Assembly (NCBI RefSeq): GCF_010093045.1
Contig: NZ_CP048115.1
Span: 2,418,001-2,482,000, forward strand
Source: Mucilaginibacter sp. 14171R-50
Lineage (GTDB): Bacteria; Bacteroidota; Bacteroidia; Sphingobacteriales; Sphingobacteriaceae
Direction of reading: 5' to 3'
Length of the DNA: 64,000 bases
Shown: positions 51,315 through 59,990 of the stretch, in pieces
Layout: each line of letters begins with the position of its first letter
Position numbering within the stretch: position 1 is the first letter of the stretch
The notes under the pieces: model-generated
Seen by the model: only the letters and a program-made list of their open reading frames with translations
Told to the model about the DNA's origin: nothing
The model's database searches: none
Translations under genes and position numbers: made by a program

Positions 51315-52055
51315 ATGAGTTATAAGGACCAGATAGATCTTCAGAAATTACCCCGGCATATAGCCGTTATTATGGACGGTAACGGGCGGTGGGCCAAGGG
51401 CAAAGGCAAGTTAAGGGTGTTTGGCCATCATAACGGGGTGCTGTCTGTAAGAGATATTGTTGAGGGTGCCGGTGAGTTAGGCATCGAGTACCTAACCTTA
51501 TATACCTTTAGCACCGAAAACTGGAGCCGGCCAAAATTTGAGGTAACCGCTATTATGGAACTCCTTATCAGTACTCTTAATAAGGAGATTGCCAAGCTGA
51601 TGAAGAACAATGTACGTTTGAATGCTATTGGCGACCTGAGCATGCTGCCGGGCAAATGCCATAAGGAGTTGCAAAACGCCATTAACCACACAGCTGATAA
51701 CACCGGGCTGGTACTTACGCTTGCTTTAAGCTACAGCTCGAGGGGCGAAATTGTGAACGCCGCTAAAAATCTGGCTGCTAAAGTACAAAGCGGGGAATTG
51801 CAGCCCGCCGATATTGACGAAAAAATGTTTGAAGATAATTTATATACCGGCGGTATGCCAAACCCCGAACTGTTGATCAGAACGAGCGGCGAATACCGCA
51901 TAAGTAATTATTTACTGTGGCAAATTGCCTATGCCGAGCTATACTTTACTACAAAACTTTGGCCTGATTTCAGGCGCGAAGACCTGTATGAGGCTATACT
52001 CGATTTCCAGAAACGCGAGCGTCGTTTTGGGATGACAAGTGAGCAGGTAAACTAA
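51315..52055 (+). CDS. uppS: Isoprenyl transferase (undecaprenyl diphosphate synthase)
   Basis: 246 residues that elongate farnesyl diphosphate to the lipid carrier for cell wall and surface glycan synthesis. Signature motifs are IMDGNGRWAKGKG (catalytic Asp), LTLYTFSTENWSRP and the C-terminal LLIRTSGEYRISNYLLWQ and YFTTKLWPDF. Cytoplasmic face of the membrane. First gene of the uppS-bamA-ompH-ompH cluster. Confidence 0.95.
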   Translation: MSYKDQIDLQKLPRHIAVIMDGNGRWAKGKGKLRVFGHHNGVLSVRDIVEGAGELGIEYLTLYTFSTENWSRPKFEVTAIMELLISTLNKEIAKLMKNNVRLNAIGDLSMLPGKCHKELQNAINHTADNTGLVLTLALSYSSRGEIVNAAKNLAAKVQSGELQPADIDEKMFEDNLYTGGMPNPELLIRTSGEYRISNYLLWQIAYAELYFTTKLWPDFRREDLYEAILDFQKRERRFGMTSEQVN

Positions 52056-52118
52056 ATTTTTACTTTTAACACTTTTTAACAACTGTATAAATTATTTTTA
52101 GCCCACTAAAATATTCGG

Positions 52119-54671
52119 ATGAATAAAGTTTTTTTTGCCCTTTTCTTCTCTATTATAAGCACCGCAGCACTGGCACAGGTTAATGGTTCAAGGCAATCTC
52201 CGTTGTCTCAATCCATATCAGCCGATAGCTTAAGTTACCTTAACCCTAAAGATTATATCATAGGCGATATTACCGTATCGGGTGCCAAATATGTAGACAA
52301 AGATATACTGCTTACCATATCTAAATTAAATAAAGGCGACAGGATCAATTTGCCGGGCGAAGCAAACGCCAACGTTATTAAGGACCTGTATAAGCAGGGC
52401 CTTTTTGACGATGTGCAGCTAAATGTTACCCGGATAAATATGGATACCATATACCTGCAAATAGCTGTTGTGGAGCGTCCGCGTTTGTCACGTTTACATA
52501 TTACCGGTATCCGGAAGGGCGAAATTGAGGACGTTAACAAAAAACTGAACGATAAAACGGGCAAAATTGTAAACGAAAACCTGCTGAGCACTACCACCGC
52601 TATCATTAAAAAGCATTTTAACGAAAAGGGTTACCTGAATACAACCGTTAATATAAAGCAGACAAAAGATCCCGGCGACCCTAACAGCGTTATATTGGAC
52701 GTAGCTGTAAATAAGGGATCCAAAGTTAAAATAAACAGCGTAACATTTGAGGGAAACAAAGCTTTCTCTGACGCTAAGCTTCGCAAGTTTCTTAAAAACA
52801 CACGCGAGAAAAAGTTTTGGCACATTTTCGGCAACAAAAAGTTTAAGCAGGATAAATACGAGGAAGACAAACAAACCCTTGTAGAAAAAATGCAGGGCAA
52901 AGGCTACCGTGATGCCGAAGTTTTAAGCGATACGGTTACCAAACACGATGAAAAATCTGTTGATGTAAAAATTAAAGTTTACGAGGGGCCTCGATATTAC
53001 TTCGGTAATATCAAATTTTCAGGCAACGCCCGTTATCCTACAGAAGCTTTAACAAGGATACTACAGATTGAAAAAGGACAGGTATTCAGCGAAGAAGAAC
53101 TGAATAAGCGTTTAACCGGCCCAACGCCAAATAACGATGATGTTTCATCGTTGTATTTAAATGACGGTTATTTAACTTTCCAGGCCGACCCAGTGCAAAC
53201 ACGTATCTATAACGATACCGTTGATCTGGATATCAGGATATACGAGGGCCCGCAATACACCATTAACCGCGTACTGCTTAAAGGTAACGATGTTACCAAT
53301 GATAAAGTAGTGATGCGCGAAATAAGGACTAAACCCGGCCAGAAATTTAACAAGGAATTATTGATACGCAGCGCGCGCGAAATTGGCCAGCTAGGCAATT
53401 TTGATGAGCAAAAAACCGAACCAAGGCCAACCAACATTAACCCGGCAGATGGTACGGTAGACTTGGTTTACAACGTGGTTGAAAAGCCGTCAGATCAGAT
53501 TGAGCTTTCGGGTGGTTTTGGGGGCGGCCAGCTGGTAGGTACCCTGGGTTTAACGTTTAACAACTTTGCCCTGCGTAACATATTCAATCTTAAAGCCTAC
53601 AAACCACTGCCAAAAGGCGATGGCCAAAAACTAAGTTTAAGAGGTCAATCCAGCGGGCGTACTTATCAAAACTTCTCGTTTACGTTCTCTGAACCGTGGC
53701 TGGGTGGTAAAAAACCAATTTACTTTGCTTTATCTGCTTACACGCAAGGCAGCTCAACGGGGCAATATTACCCTAAATCGAGCCCTTATTACAATAAACT
53801 GCGTATAAATGGTATTGGTGTAACTTTAGGTAAACGTTTAAACTGGCCCGATAACTATTTCCAGTTAAACTACTCGTTAAACGTAGATCACTATGACCTG
53901 GATAATTACGGCGGTTACCTTTTCCAGAACGGTACATCGTATAACATTAAACTGACCCAGGAGCTAAGCCGCAACTCTATTGATATGCCGCTTTATCCAA
54001 CATCAGGTTCAAATATTAAGCTTACCATACAGGCAACGCCGCCGTATTCATTGTTTAACAATATCAATTATAAGGTAGCTACCCCTGAAGAAAGGTATCA
54101 CTTTGTTGAGTATTATAAATGGAAATTTGACGCGCAGTGGTTCCAGAGGATAACCGGTAAACTGGTGCTGATGTCGCAGGTGCGTTTTGGTTACCTGGGC
54201 CAGTATAACAAGCTGGTAGGCCCGTCACCATTCGAGCGGTTTAAACTGGGCGGCGATGGTATGCAAAGTTACCAGTTTTTACAAGGTACCGATGTGGTAG
54301 GTTTGCGTGGTTACGAAAACTTCTCGATAGTGCCAGTAGGCTCAAACTTAAATGCCAATACAAACCAAGGCAGCGCCATTTACAATAAATATACGTTTGA
54401 GTTAAGGCACCCGGTAATTACTGGGCAGTCGGCCACAATATTCCTGCTCGGTTTTGCCGAAGGTGGTAACGTTTGGGATAATTTTAACCAGTTTAATCCG
54501 TTCAATGTTAGGCGCTCGGTTGGTGTGGGTGCAAGGATATTTTTACCGATATTTGGCTTATTGGGCTTAGATTATGGTTATGGTTTTGATAAAATCCCGG
54601 GCCAGCCTGATGCTAACAAAGGCCATTTCCATTTTACAATTTCACAGAGCTTAAGCGGAGGATTTAACTAA
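52119..54671 (+). CDS. bamA: Outer membrane protein assembly factor BamA
   Basis: 850 residues: a signal peptide (to ALAQ), then five POTRA-like repeats to about residue 450 (for example DVQLNVTRINMDTIYLQIAV and FEGNKAFSDAKLRKFL). A 16-strand beta barrel follows, with the characteristic GGDGMQSYQFLQGTDVVGLR segment and GVGARIFLPIFGLLGLDYGYG near the end. It inserts beta-barrel proteins, including the SusC and Por proteins of this window. Two periplasmic chaperone genes follow. Confidence 0.95.
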   Translation: MNKVFFALFFSIISTAALAQVNGSRQSPLSQSISADSLSYLNPKDYIIGDITVSGAKYVDKDILLTISKLNKGDRINLPGEANANVIKDLYKQGLFDDVQLNVTRINMDTIYLQIAVVERPRLSRLHITGIRKGEIEDVNKKLNDKTGKIVNENLLSTTTAIIKKHFNEKGYLNTTVNIKQTKDPGDPNSVILDVAVNKGSKVKINSVTFEGNKAFSDAKLRKFLKNTREKKFWHIFGNKKFKQDKYEEDKQTLVEKMQGKGYRDAEVLSDTVTKHDEKSVDVKIKVYEGPRYYFGNIKFSGNARYPTEALTRILQIEKGQVFSEEELNKRLTGPTPNNDDVSSLYLNDGYLTFQADPVQTRIYNDTVDLDIRIYEGPQYTINRVLLKGNDVTNDKVVMREIRTKPGQKFNKELLIRSAREIGQLGNFDEQKTEPRPTNINPADGTVDLVYNVVEKPSDQIELSGGFGGGQLVGTLGLTFNNFALRNIFNLKAYKPLPKGDGQKLSLRGQSSGRTYQNFSFTFSEPWLGGKKPIYFALSAYTQGSSTGQYYPKSSPYYNKLRINGIGVTLGKRLNWPDNYFQLNYSLNVDHYDLDNYGGYLFQNGTSYNIKLTQELSRNSIDMPLYPTSGSNIKLTIQATPPYSLFNNINYKVATPEERYHFVEYYKWKFDAQWFQRITGKLVLMSQVRFGYLGQYNKLVGPSPFERFKLGGDGMQSYQFLQGTDVVGLRGYENFSIVPVGSNLNANTNQGSAIYNKYTFELRHPVITGQSATIFLLGFAEGGNVWDNFNQFNPFNVRRSVGVGARIFLPIFGLLGLDYGYGFDKIPGQPDANKGHFHFTISQSLSGGFN

Positions 54672-54687
54672 ATTTGCATAGCAGTTT

Positions 54688-55218
54688 ATGAAAAAGATAA
54701 TATTAGTACTTTTTATTACGTTTACAGCCTGCACAGCGGCGCTGGCACAACGATTTGCGTATGTTGATTCGGATTACATATTAAAGCACATGCCCGAGTA
54801 CACATCATCACAAAAGCAGCTGGCTTCTTTATCAGAGTCATGGCAAAAGGATGTCGACGGCCGTTTCCAGGAGATTGACCGTTTGTATAAAGCTTACCAG
54901 GCCGATCAGGTTTTAATGACCCCCGAAATGCGTAAACGCCGCGAAGCGGAAATAGTGGATAAAGAGAAGCAGGCCAAAGATTACCAGCGCCAGATATTTG
55001 GGCCGGATGGCGAGCTTTCTAAAAAAAGCAATGCCCTAATTAAACCAATACAGGATAGAGTGTCTAAAGCTGTACAGGCTGTTGCCGAAAGCGAAAACCT
55101 GGACATGATATTTGACAAAAACAGCGAAGTTATAATGCTGTACGCAAATCCGCGTTATAACAAAAGCGATGCGGTAATAACCCGCTTGGGGTTAAAGCCG
55201 GGTGTATTTGCCAAATAA
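54688..55218 (+). CDS. OmpH/Skp-family periplasmic chaperone 1
   Basis: 176 residues with signal peptide (to ALAQ). The body is a charged coiled coil (SYQAD-like YKAYQADQVLMTPEMRKRRE, EKQAKDYQRQIFG) between the N-terminal strand (FAYVDSDYILKHMPEY) and the C-terminal strand (DMIFDKNSEVIMLYANPRY). It prevents aggregation of outer membrane proteins on the way to BamA. 16 bp after bamA, and followed by a second paralogue. Confidence 0.9.
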   Translation: MKKIILVLFITFTACTAALAQRFAYVDSDYILKHMPEYTSSQKQLASLSESWQKDVDGRFQEIDRLYKAYQADQVLMTPEMRKRREAEIVDKEKQAKDYQRQIFGPDGELSKKSNALIKPIQDRVSKAVQAVAESENLDMIFDKNSEVIMLYANPRYNKSDAVITRLGLKPGVFAK

Positions 55219-55267
55219 AAATTTTATATTTAAAATCAGAACTATTATTAAACACAGAAGAACAGAA

Positions 55268-55780
55268 ATGAAAAAACTATTTAAAGTTGCTTTAGTTGCA
55301 GCAGGAATGTTATTTGCAGGCAACTTTGCCCAGGCGCAGTCAAAAATTGGTCACATCAATTTTTCGCAATTGATTGACATGATGCCTGAGACCAAAACAG
55401 TAAAATCTCAGCTTGAAATTTATCAAAAACAGTTCATTGACCAGTTAACCGCAATGAATAACGAATACCAAACCAAGGGCCAGGCCTACCAAACCGGCAG
55501 GGATAAAATGACCGATGCGGCGCGCGGAGCTGCAGAAACCGAGTTGCAGGATCTGGCTAAGCGTTTACAGGATTACCAACAGTCTTCACAGCAAAAGGTT
55601 GAGACCAAACGCGGTGAGTTAGGTAAACCACTTATCGACAAAGCGCGCGGGGCGGTTGAAGCTGTTGCGAAGGAAAAAGGTTACTCGTATGTATTAGATA
55701 CAACCAGCGAATATTTAGTGGTATCGCCGGCTGCCGATGACCTGATGGCTGCAGTAAAGCTTAAATTAGGATTGAAGTAA
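55268..55780 (+). CDS. OmpH/Skp-family periplasmic chaperone 2
   Basis: 170 residues from the ATG at 55268; a longer frame to 55202 overlaps the previous gene and lacks a signal at its start. Signal peptide (to NFAQAQ), then strand GHINFSQLIDMMPETK, a long Lys/Gln-rich coiled coil (DLAKRLQDYQQSSQQKVETK) and the C-terminal strand YSYVLDTTSEYLVVSPAADD. Partner of chaperone 1. The tandem ompH pair after bamA is typical of Bacteroidota. Confidence 0.9.
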   Translation: MKKLFKVALVAAGMLFAGNFAQAQSKIGHINFSQLIDMMPETKTVKSQLEIYQKQFIDQLTAMNNEYQTKGQAYQTGRDKMTDAARGAAETELQDLAKRLQDYQQSSQQKVETKRGELGKPLIDKARGAVEAVAKEKGYSYVLDTTSEYLVVSPAADDLMAAVKLKLGLK

Positions 55781-55801
55781 TCTGAAAATTAAATTATTTA
55801 T

Positions 55802-55831
55802 AAAGCGCCTCCATTCCGGGGCGCTTTTTTT
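55802..55831 (+). terminator. Terminator after ompH2
   Basis: AAAGCGCC (55802-55809) with GGCGCTTT (55820-55827), then a T run. The murI start lies about 12 bp beyond. Confidence 0.8.
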
Positions 55832-55842
55832 ATTTTTGAGAT

Positions 55843-56682
55843 ATGTTAACAGGGAGCCCTATCGGCGTATTTGATTCGGGTATCGGCGGATTAACCGTGT
55901 TCCGCTCAATAGTAGAGCAGCTGCCGGAGTACGATTATTTGTATTTAGGCGATAATGGCAGGGCGCCGTACGGTAACCGGTCTTTTAATACCATACATCA
56001 ATATACCTGGGAGTGTGTGCAGTGGATGTTTAAACAGGGCTGCCCGCTGGTAATATTGGCCTGCAACACAGCATCGGCAAAAGCATTGCGTACTATTCAG
56101 CAGCAGGACATGCCCGGCAGCCATGCTGATAAGCGTGTGCTTGGTGTTATCCGGCCCACGGCCGAAGTAATCGGCACCTATACCCAAACAAAAAAAATCG
56201 GCGTACTGGGCACCAAGGGCACCGTACAGTCAGGCTCATACCTGTTAGAGATAGCGCGTTTTTTCCCTCATCTTGAAGTCTTTCAACAGGCATGCCCGCT
56301 TTGGGTGCCTTTGATTGAGAACGGCGAATACAACAAGCCCGGTGCCGACTATTACGTACAGCTATACCTCGATCAGTTGATGCAGCAATCAGCCGGTATA
56401 GATACCATTTTGCTGGCATGTACCCATTACCCCCTTTTGCAGGATAAGATAAAGGCCCACCTGCCGGCCAATATAAAGGTGGTGGCCCAGGGCGATATTG
56501 TGGCCGCCAGTTTAACAGATTACCTGCACCGCCATCCGGAAATGGAACAACGGCTCAGCAAAACCAGCGACCGCCGGTTTTACACTACAATGGATGACAC
56601 GCCTGAATTTAACAGCCACGCATCGCAATTTTTTGGCAGCGAAATTAAAAGCAGCTTTGTTGATGTAAGAGAAGGTTGTTGA
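55843..56682 (+). CDS. murI: Glutamate racemase
   Basis: 279 residues making D-glutamate for peptidoglycan. Motifs are GVFDSGIGGLTVFRSI (Asp and Ser region), the first catalytic Cys in LACNTASAKAL (about residue 69), the second in LLACTHYPLLQ, and GAP-like DNGRAPYGNRS. Length is normal. A terminator before it and the repeat region after it suggest it is transcribed alone. Confidence 0.95.
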   Translation: MLTGSPIGVFDSGIGGLTVFRSIVEQLPEYDYLYLGDNGRAPYGNRSFNTIHQYTWECVQWMFKQGCPLVILACNTASAKALRTIQQQDMPGSHADKRVLGVIRPTAEVIGTYTQTKKIGVLGTKGTVQSGSYLLEIARFFPHLEVFQQACPLWVPLIENGEYNKPGADYYVQLYLDQLMQQSAGIDTILLACTHYPLLQDKIKAHLPANIKVVAQGDIVAASLTDYLHRHPEMEQRLSKTSDRRFYTTMDDTPEFNSHASQFFGSEIKSSFVDVREGC

Positions 56683-56690
56683 TCGGGTAG

Positions 56691-56810
56691 CAGGCATTGC
56701 CTCAGCACAACCTTTCACGAACAGGACGCAGCCGCGATTTTTCTTTTTGGTACTTTTTCTTTTGAGAGAAAAGAAAGTGACATCCACTAACGGCTCAATA
56801 ACTCACTACC
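56691..56810. repeat. Long dispersed repeat, copy A
   Basis: Shares with 57128-57245 the words GAACAGGACGCAGCCGCGAT and CTTTTGAGAGAAAAGAAAGT, then ACATCCACTnACGGCTCA. Contains a palindrome CTTTTGAGAGAAAAG. Confidence 0.7.
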
Positions 56811-56878
56811 ATCCCTCACGCACTGTTAAAGTGTTGTGCTTTGAATGAACGTTAGCCGCTCATTGCCGCGGAGGGCTA

Positions 56879-56904
56879 CTACTTTTTGCTTGATCAAAAA
56901 GTAG
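56879..56904. repeat. 26-bp perfect palindrome
   Basis: CTACTTTTTG and CAAAAAGTAG around a 6-bp loop, midway between the long repeat copies. This and the surrounding gap hold no convincing gene. Confidence 0.7.
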
Positions 56905-57127
56905 CAAAAAATCAAGTCAGAGCGATGCTTCCGCCCGCCCTGCCGGTTCTTAACGCTTTTTTCCCGATTGTTCGTTTTGCTCCAATCCATCGAAAAAAGC
57001 TAAACCGGCATTCCCGCCATACGCCCGGCCCGCTCACTCTGACGGAACCCCGCGCTCTTTGTTATAATTTCGAGCCTGATGAACGGAACGTAACCTCAAA
57101 ATGCGGCATTGGCCTGTTCGGATAGTA

Positions 57128-57245
57128 CAGGCAGTGCGAAAGCACACCCTTTCACAGAACAGGACGCAGCCGCGATTTTTTTTGATTACTTTCTTTTGAG
57201 AGAAAAGAAAGTAACATCCACTGACGGCTCATACAGCACACTACC
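57128..57245. repeat. Long dispersed repeat, copy B
   Basis: About 85 percent like copy A by eye, in the same direction, 437 bp away. The rest of the murI-nuoH gap (56683-57348) has only spurious short frames. Confidence 0.7.
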
Positions 57246-57348
57246 TGTCCTCACGAAGTACCAACGTACGATCGCCATGATTCCAGCAACCTTAACACTG
57301 TAAAAAACAACTACTAAACCAGTCAACTATCCCCATCATTTATTAAGT

Positions 57349-58440
57349 TTGCACCCAAAGCAAGCGCCCTTGAATTTTTACCTCACATATTTTATTGTAG
57401 CAGCAGGATTATTTGCTTTTGTGGGGTTATTCACCATGTTTGGCGTATACGCCGAGCGTAAGGTGAGCGCCTTTATACAACATCGTCTGGGGCCTACCGA
57501 AACCGGTAAATATGGTACCCTTCAGGTGTTGGCCGATATGATAAAAATGGTGCAAAAGGAAATGATCATTCCGGCGGCGGCTGATAAGATATTGTTCCTG
57601 GCGGCACCCGTTATCATATTTATAGGCGTTTACCTGGGTTTTGCGGCCCTGCCGTGGGCACCCGGATTGGTGCCCGCGAATATTAATATAGGCCTGTATT
57701 ATGTCTTCGCGATCATCTCGATCGAAACTCTTGGCATACTCATGGCCGGTTGGGGTTCAAGCAACAAATATTCAATATTAGGCGCTATGCGTTCGGCGGC
57801 TCAGATCATCTCTTACGAGATACCTGCCGGCTTCGCGCTGATATCCGTAATAATGATAGCGCAGACATTAAACTTGCAGGATATCGCTGTTCAGCAGGGT
57901 GTACTATCCGCTGATAAAGCAAAGTTTTTTGGCTTTTGGGATGTATCCCAAATAGGGGGTATGCTTTCATGGAATGTTTTCCAGGCGCCGCATTTACTGG
58001 TGGCCTTCGCCATATATTTTATCGCATCGCTGGCCGAAAGTAACCGCGCGCCATTTGATATCCCCGAGGCGGAATCGGAGCTGGTGGCCGGCTTCCATAC
58101 CGAATTTACCGGGTTACAGTTCGCGCTGGTGTTCCTGGCCGAATATTCCATGATGTTCCTGGTATCGATGGTTGGCGTAATATTGTTTTTAGGTGCATGG
58201 AACACGCCTTTACCAAACATAGGTTCGGTAACTTTGGCAACATGGACCACTGGCACCTTATGGGGCATTTTTTGGATGCTGGTGAAAACGCTGCTGCTGG
58301 TAGGCGTGCAAATGTGGATCAGGTGGACACTTCCACGTTTACGGGTAGACCAACTGATGAACCTGTGCTGGAAGGTATTGACCCCGCTTGCGTTTGTATG
58401 TATGCTGATATCGGGTGTATGGCGGCTGTGGGTAATGTAA
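57349..58440 (+). CDS. nuoH: NADH-quinone oxidoreductase subunit H
   Basis: 363 residues with eight membrane helices, forming the quinone-channel subunit of complex I. Hallmarks are ERKVSAFIQHRLGPTETGKY, then AESNRAPFDIPEAESELVAG and FHTEFTGLQFALVFLAEY. TTG start. It is the first nuo gene here; subunits A to G are not upstream. The other membrane arm genes follow in order. Confidence 0.95.
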   Translation: MHPKQAPLNFYLTYFIVAAGLFAFVGLFTMFGVYAERKVSAFIQHRLGPTETGKYGTLQVLADMIKMVQKEMIIPAAADKILFLAAPVIIFIGVYLGFAALPWAPGLVPANINIGLYYVFAIISIETLGILMAGWGSSNKYSILGAMRSAAQIISYEIPAGFALISVIMIAQTLNLQDIAVQQGVLSADKAKFFGFWDVSQIGGMLSWNVFQAPHLLVAFAIYFIASLAESNRAPFDIPEAESELVAGFHTEFTGLQFALVFLAEYSMMFLVSMVGVILFLGAWNTPLPNIGSVTLATWTTGTLWGIFWMLVKTLLLVGVQMWIRWTLPRLRVDQLMNLCWKVLTPLAFVCMLISGVWRLWVM

Positions 58441-58546
58441 GGTTGATTTCGGATTTCAGATTTTCGATTTCGGATTTTTATGATTTAGTATTTAAGTTTA
58501 GAATTTAGGGTTTAGAATTTAGAATTTAGGGTTTAGGGTTTAGGAT
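58441..58546. repeat. Short-period AT-rich tandem repeat with TTTAGGG heptamers
   Basis: GATTTCGGATTTCAGATTTTCG is followed by a run of TTTAGAA and TTTAGGG words (58497-58545), with CDS beginning within 1-2 bases of its end. Looks like slippage-prone sequence; no gene. Confidence 0.7.
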
Positions 58547-59137
58547 TTGATTAAAAGAGCAATAAACGGTTTTACAACGGCATGGAAGGGGCTATCCCTT
58601 ACCGTAAAGGCTTTGTTTGCCTCAAACGCGAAACGTAACGTTACGCCTATTACTAACGATAACTATTTTCATCAGCAAAATAACACCAATACCATACAGT
58701 ATCCTAAACAGGAACTGCCGGTGCCCGAAGTGGGCCGCTACCAGTTGGATGTAGAGATTGACGATTGCATAGTGTGCGACCTGTGCGCCAAGATTTGCCC
58801 GGTAAACTGCATCGATATCGAGTCGATAAAGTCGACTGAAGGTAGCATCGGTGAAACATCCGATGGGTCGAAAAAACTGTTGTACGCCGCTAAGTTTGAT
58901 ATTGATATGGCCAAATGCATGTATTGCGGCCTTTGTACCATTGTATGCCCAACCGAGTGTATTGTAATGACCAACCAGTACGATAAAACGGTTTTTGACC
59001 TGGGTAAGCTTACTTATCAATTTTCGGATATGTCGCCGCAGGAGGCTGCTGAAAAGCGTATGCTGCTTGAAAAACAAACCGCCGAAAAACAGGCCGCGAA
59101 ATTAGCCGCCATGAAGGCGAAGGAGGGCGGGGCATGA
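58547..59137 (+). CDS. nuoI: NADH-quinone oxidoreductase subunit I
   Basis: 196 residues from a TTG start just behind the tandem repeat; an in-frame stop lies two codons upstream, so no longer start exists. Two [4Fe-4S] clusters are bound by CIVCDLCAKICPVNC (about 70-84) and CMYCGLCTIVCPTEC (about 124-138), the standard NuoI ligands. The subunit passes electrons to N2. Its 3' end overlaps nuoJ by 4 bp. Confidence 0.95.
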   Translation: MIKRAINGFTTAWKGLSLTVKALFASNAKRNVTPITNDNYFHQQNNTNTIQYPKQELPVPEVGRYQLDVEIDDCIVCDLCAKICPVNCIDIESIKSTEGSIGETSDGSKKLLYAAKFDIDMAKCMYCGLCTIVCPTECIVMTNQYDKTVFDLGKLTYQFSDMSPQEAAEKRMLLEKQTAEKQAAKLAAMKAKEGGA

Positions 59138-59685
59138 GTTTGTTGCAGGTGATGTTTTATGTAATGGCATTTATAACATTGGGTTCGGCGCTGGTAGTTG
59201 CCGCCGGCAAAAACCTGGTGCGCAGTATATTTATGTTTTTTGTAACGCTGTTTGGCTTGGCTGGCTTATATGTGCTGGCCCTGGCCGATTTTGTGGCTGT
59301 TACCCAGATAGTAATATACGTTGGGGGTATTTTGGTACTGATATTATTCGCTTTTATGCTATCGGGCAGGGAAGCGCTGGTTGCCGCCGAAAAACATCCG
59401 GGTAAGTTCATCAGCCTGAAAAATATACCTGCCTTATTTTTGGCCTCCTTGTTTTTGATAGTGATGCTAAACGTAATATTTAAAGCCGATGTAAATAACC
59501 TGCCCTGGGTAAAGGCTGCCATAGCCGGTAAAAATGTAGTGCCCGTTAATGGTAGCGGTATTAATAACATCGGCGTAAATTTAATGACACGCTATTTGCT
59601 GCCTTTTGAGGTAGTATCTATATTGTTGATGATAGCCCTTGTGGGTGCAGCCCACCTGTCGCGAAAGGAGGCAGCCGAAGCATGA
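59134..59685 (+). CDS. nuoJ: NADH-quinone oxidoreductase subunit J
   Basis: 183 residues with five membrane helices (VMAFITLGSALVVAAGKNLV, VTQIVIYVGGILVLILFAFM, then VVSILLMIALVGAAHLSRKE). It belongs to the membrane arm and forms part of the proton path. Overlaps its neighbours by 4 bp on both sides, so expression is coupled. Confidence 0.95.
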   Translation: MSLLQVMFYVMAFITLGSALVVAAGKNLVRSIFMFFVTLFGLAGLYVLALADFVAVTQIVIYVGGILVLILFAFMLSGREALVAAEKHPGKFISLKNIPALFLASLFLIVMLNVIFKADVNNLPWVKAAIAGKNVVPVNGSGINNIGVNLMTRYLLPFEVVSILLMIALVGAAHLSRKEAAEA

Positions 59686-59990
59686 TCAACCTAAGCGATT
59701 TTATGATAGTGAGCGTGGTGCTGTTTTGCACGGGCCTGTTCATTATCGTATCAAAAAAAAACACCATACAAATTTTGATAGGGATTGAACTGATGCTGAA
59801 TGCCGCCATATTAAACCTGGTGGCTTTTGGCAAATATGACCGTACCAACAATGGCGGCCAAATGTTCGCGCTGTTTGCCATTGTGCTTGCCGCTGCTACA
59901 ACAGCGGTAGCGCTGGCTATTATACTAAATGTATACCGGCGGTACAAAACCATCGATCCCGACAGGATAAACCAGTTAAAAGATCAATGA
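59682..59990 (+). CDS. nuoK: NADH-quinone oxidoreductase subunit K
   Basis: 102 residues, three helices. The conserved IELMLNAAILNLVAFGKYD (about 34-52) and AIVLAAATTAVALAIILNVY with membrane Glu residues identify NuoK. Overlaps nuoJ and the next gene by 4 bp each. Confidence 0.95.
   Translation: MINLSDFMIVSVVLFCTGLFIIVSKKNTIQILIGIELMLNAAILNLVAFGKYDRTNNGGQMFALFAIVLAAATTAVALAIILNVYRRYKTIDPDRINQLKDQ

Noticed and set aside
57109..57303. Short plus-strand frame before nuoH
   Set aside because: Lies across the dispersed repeat copy B and is not protein-like.
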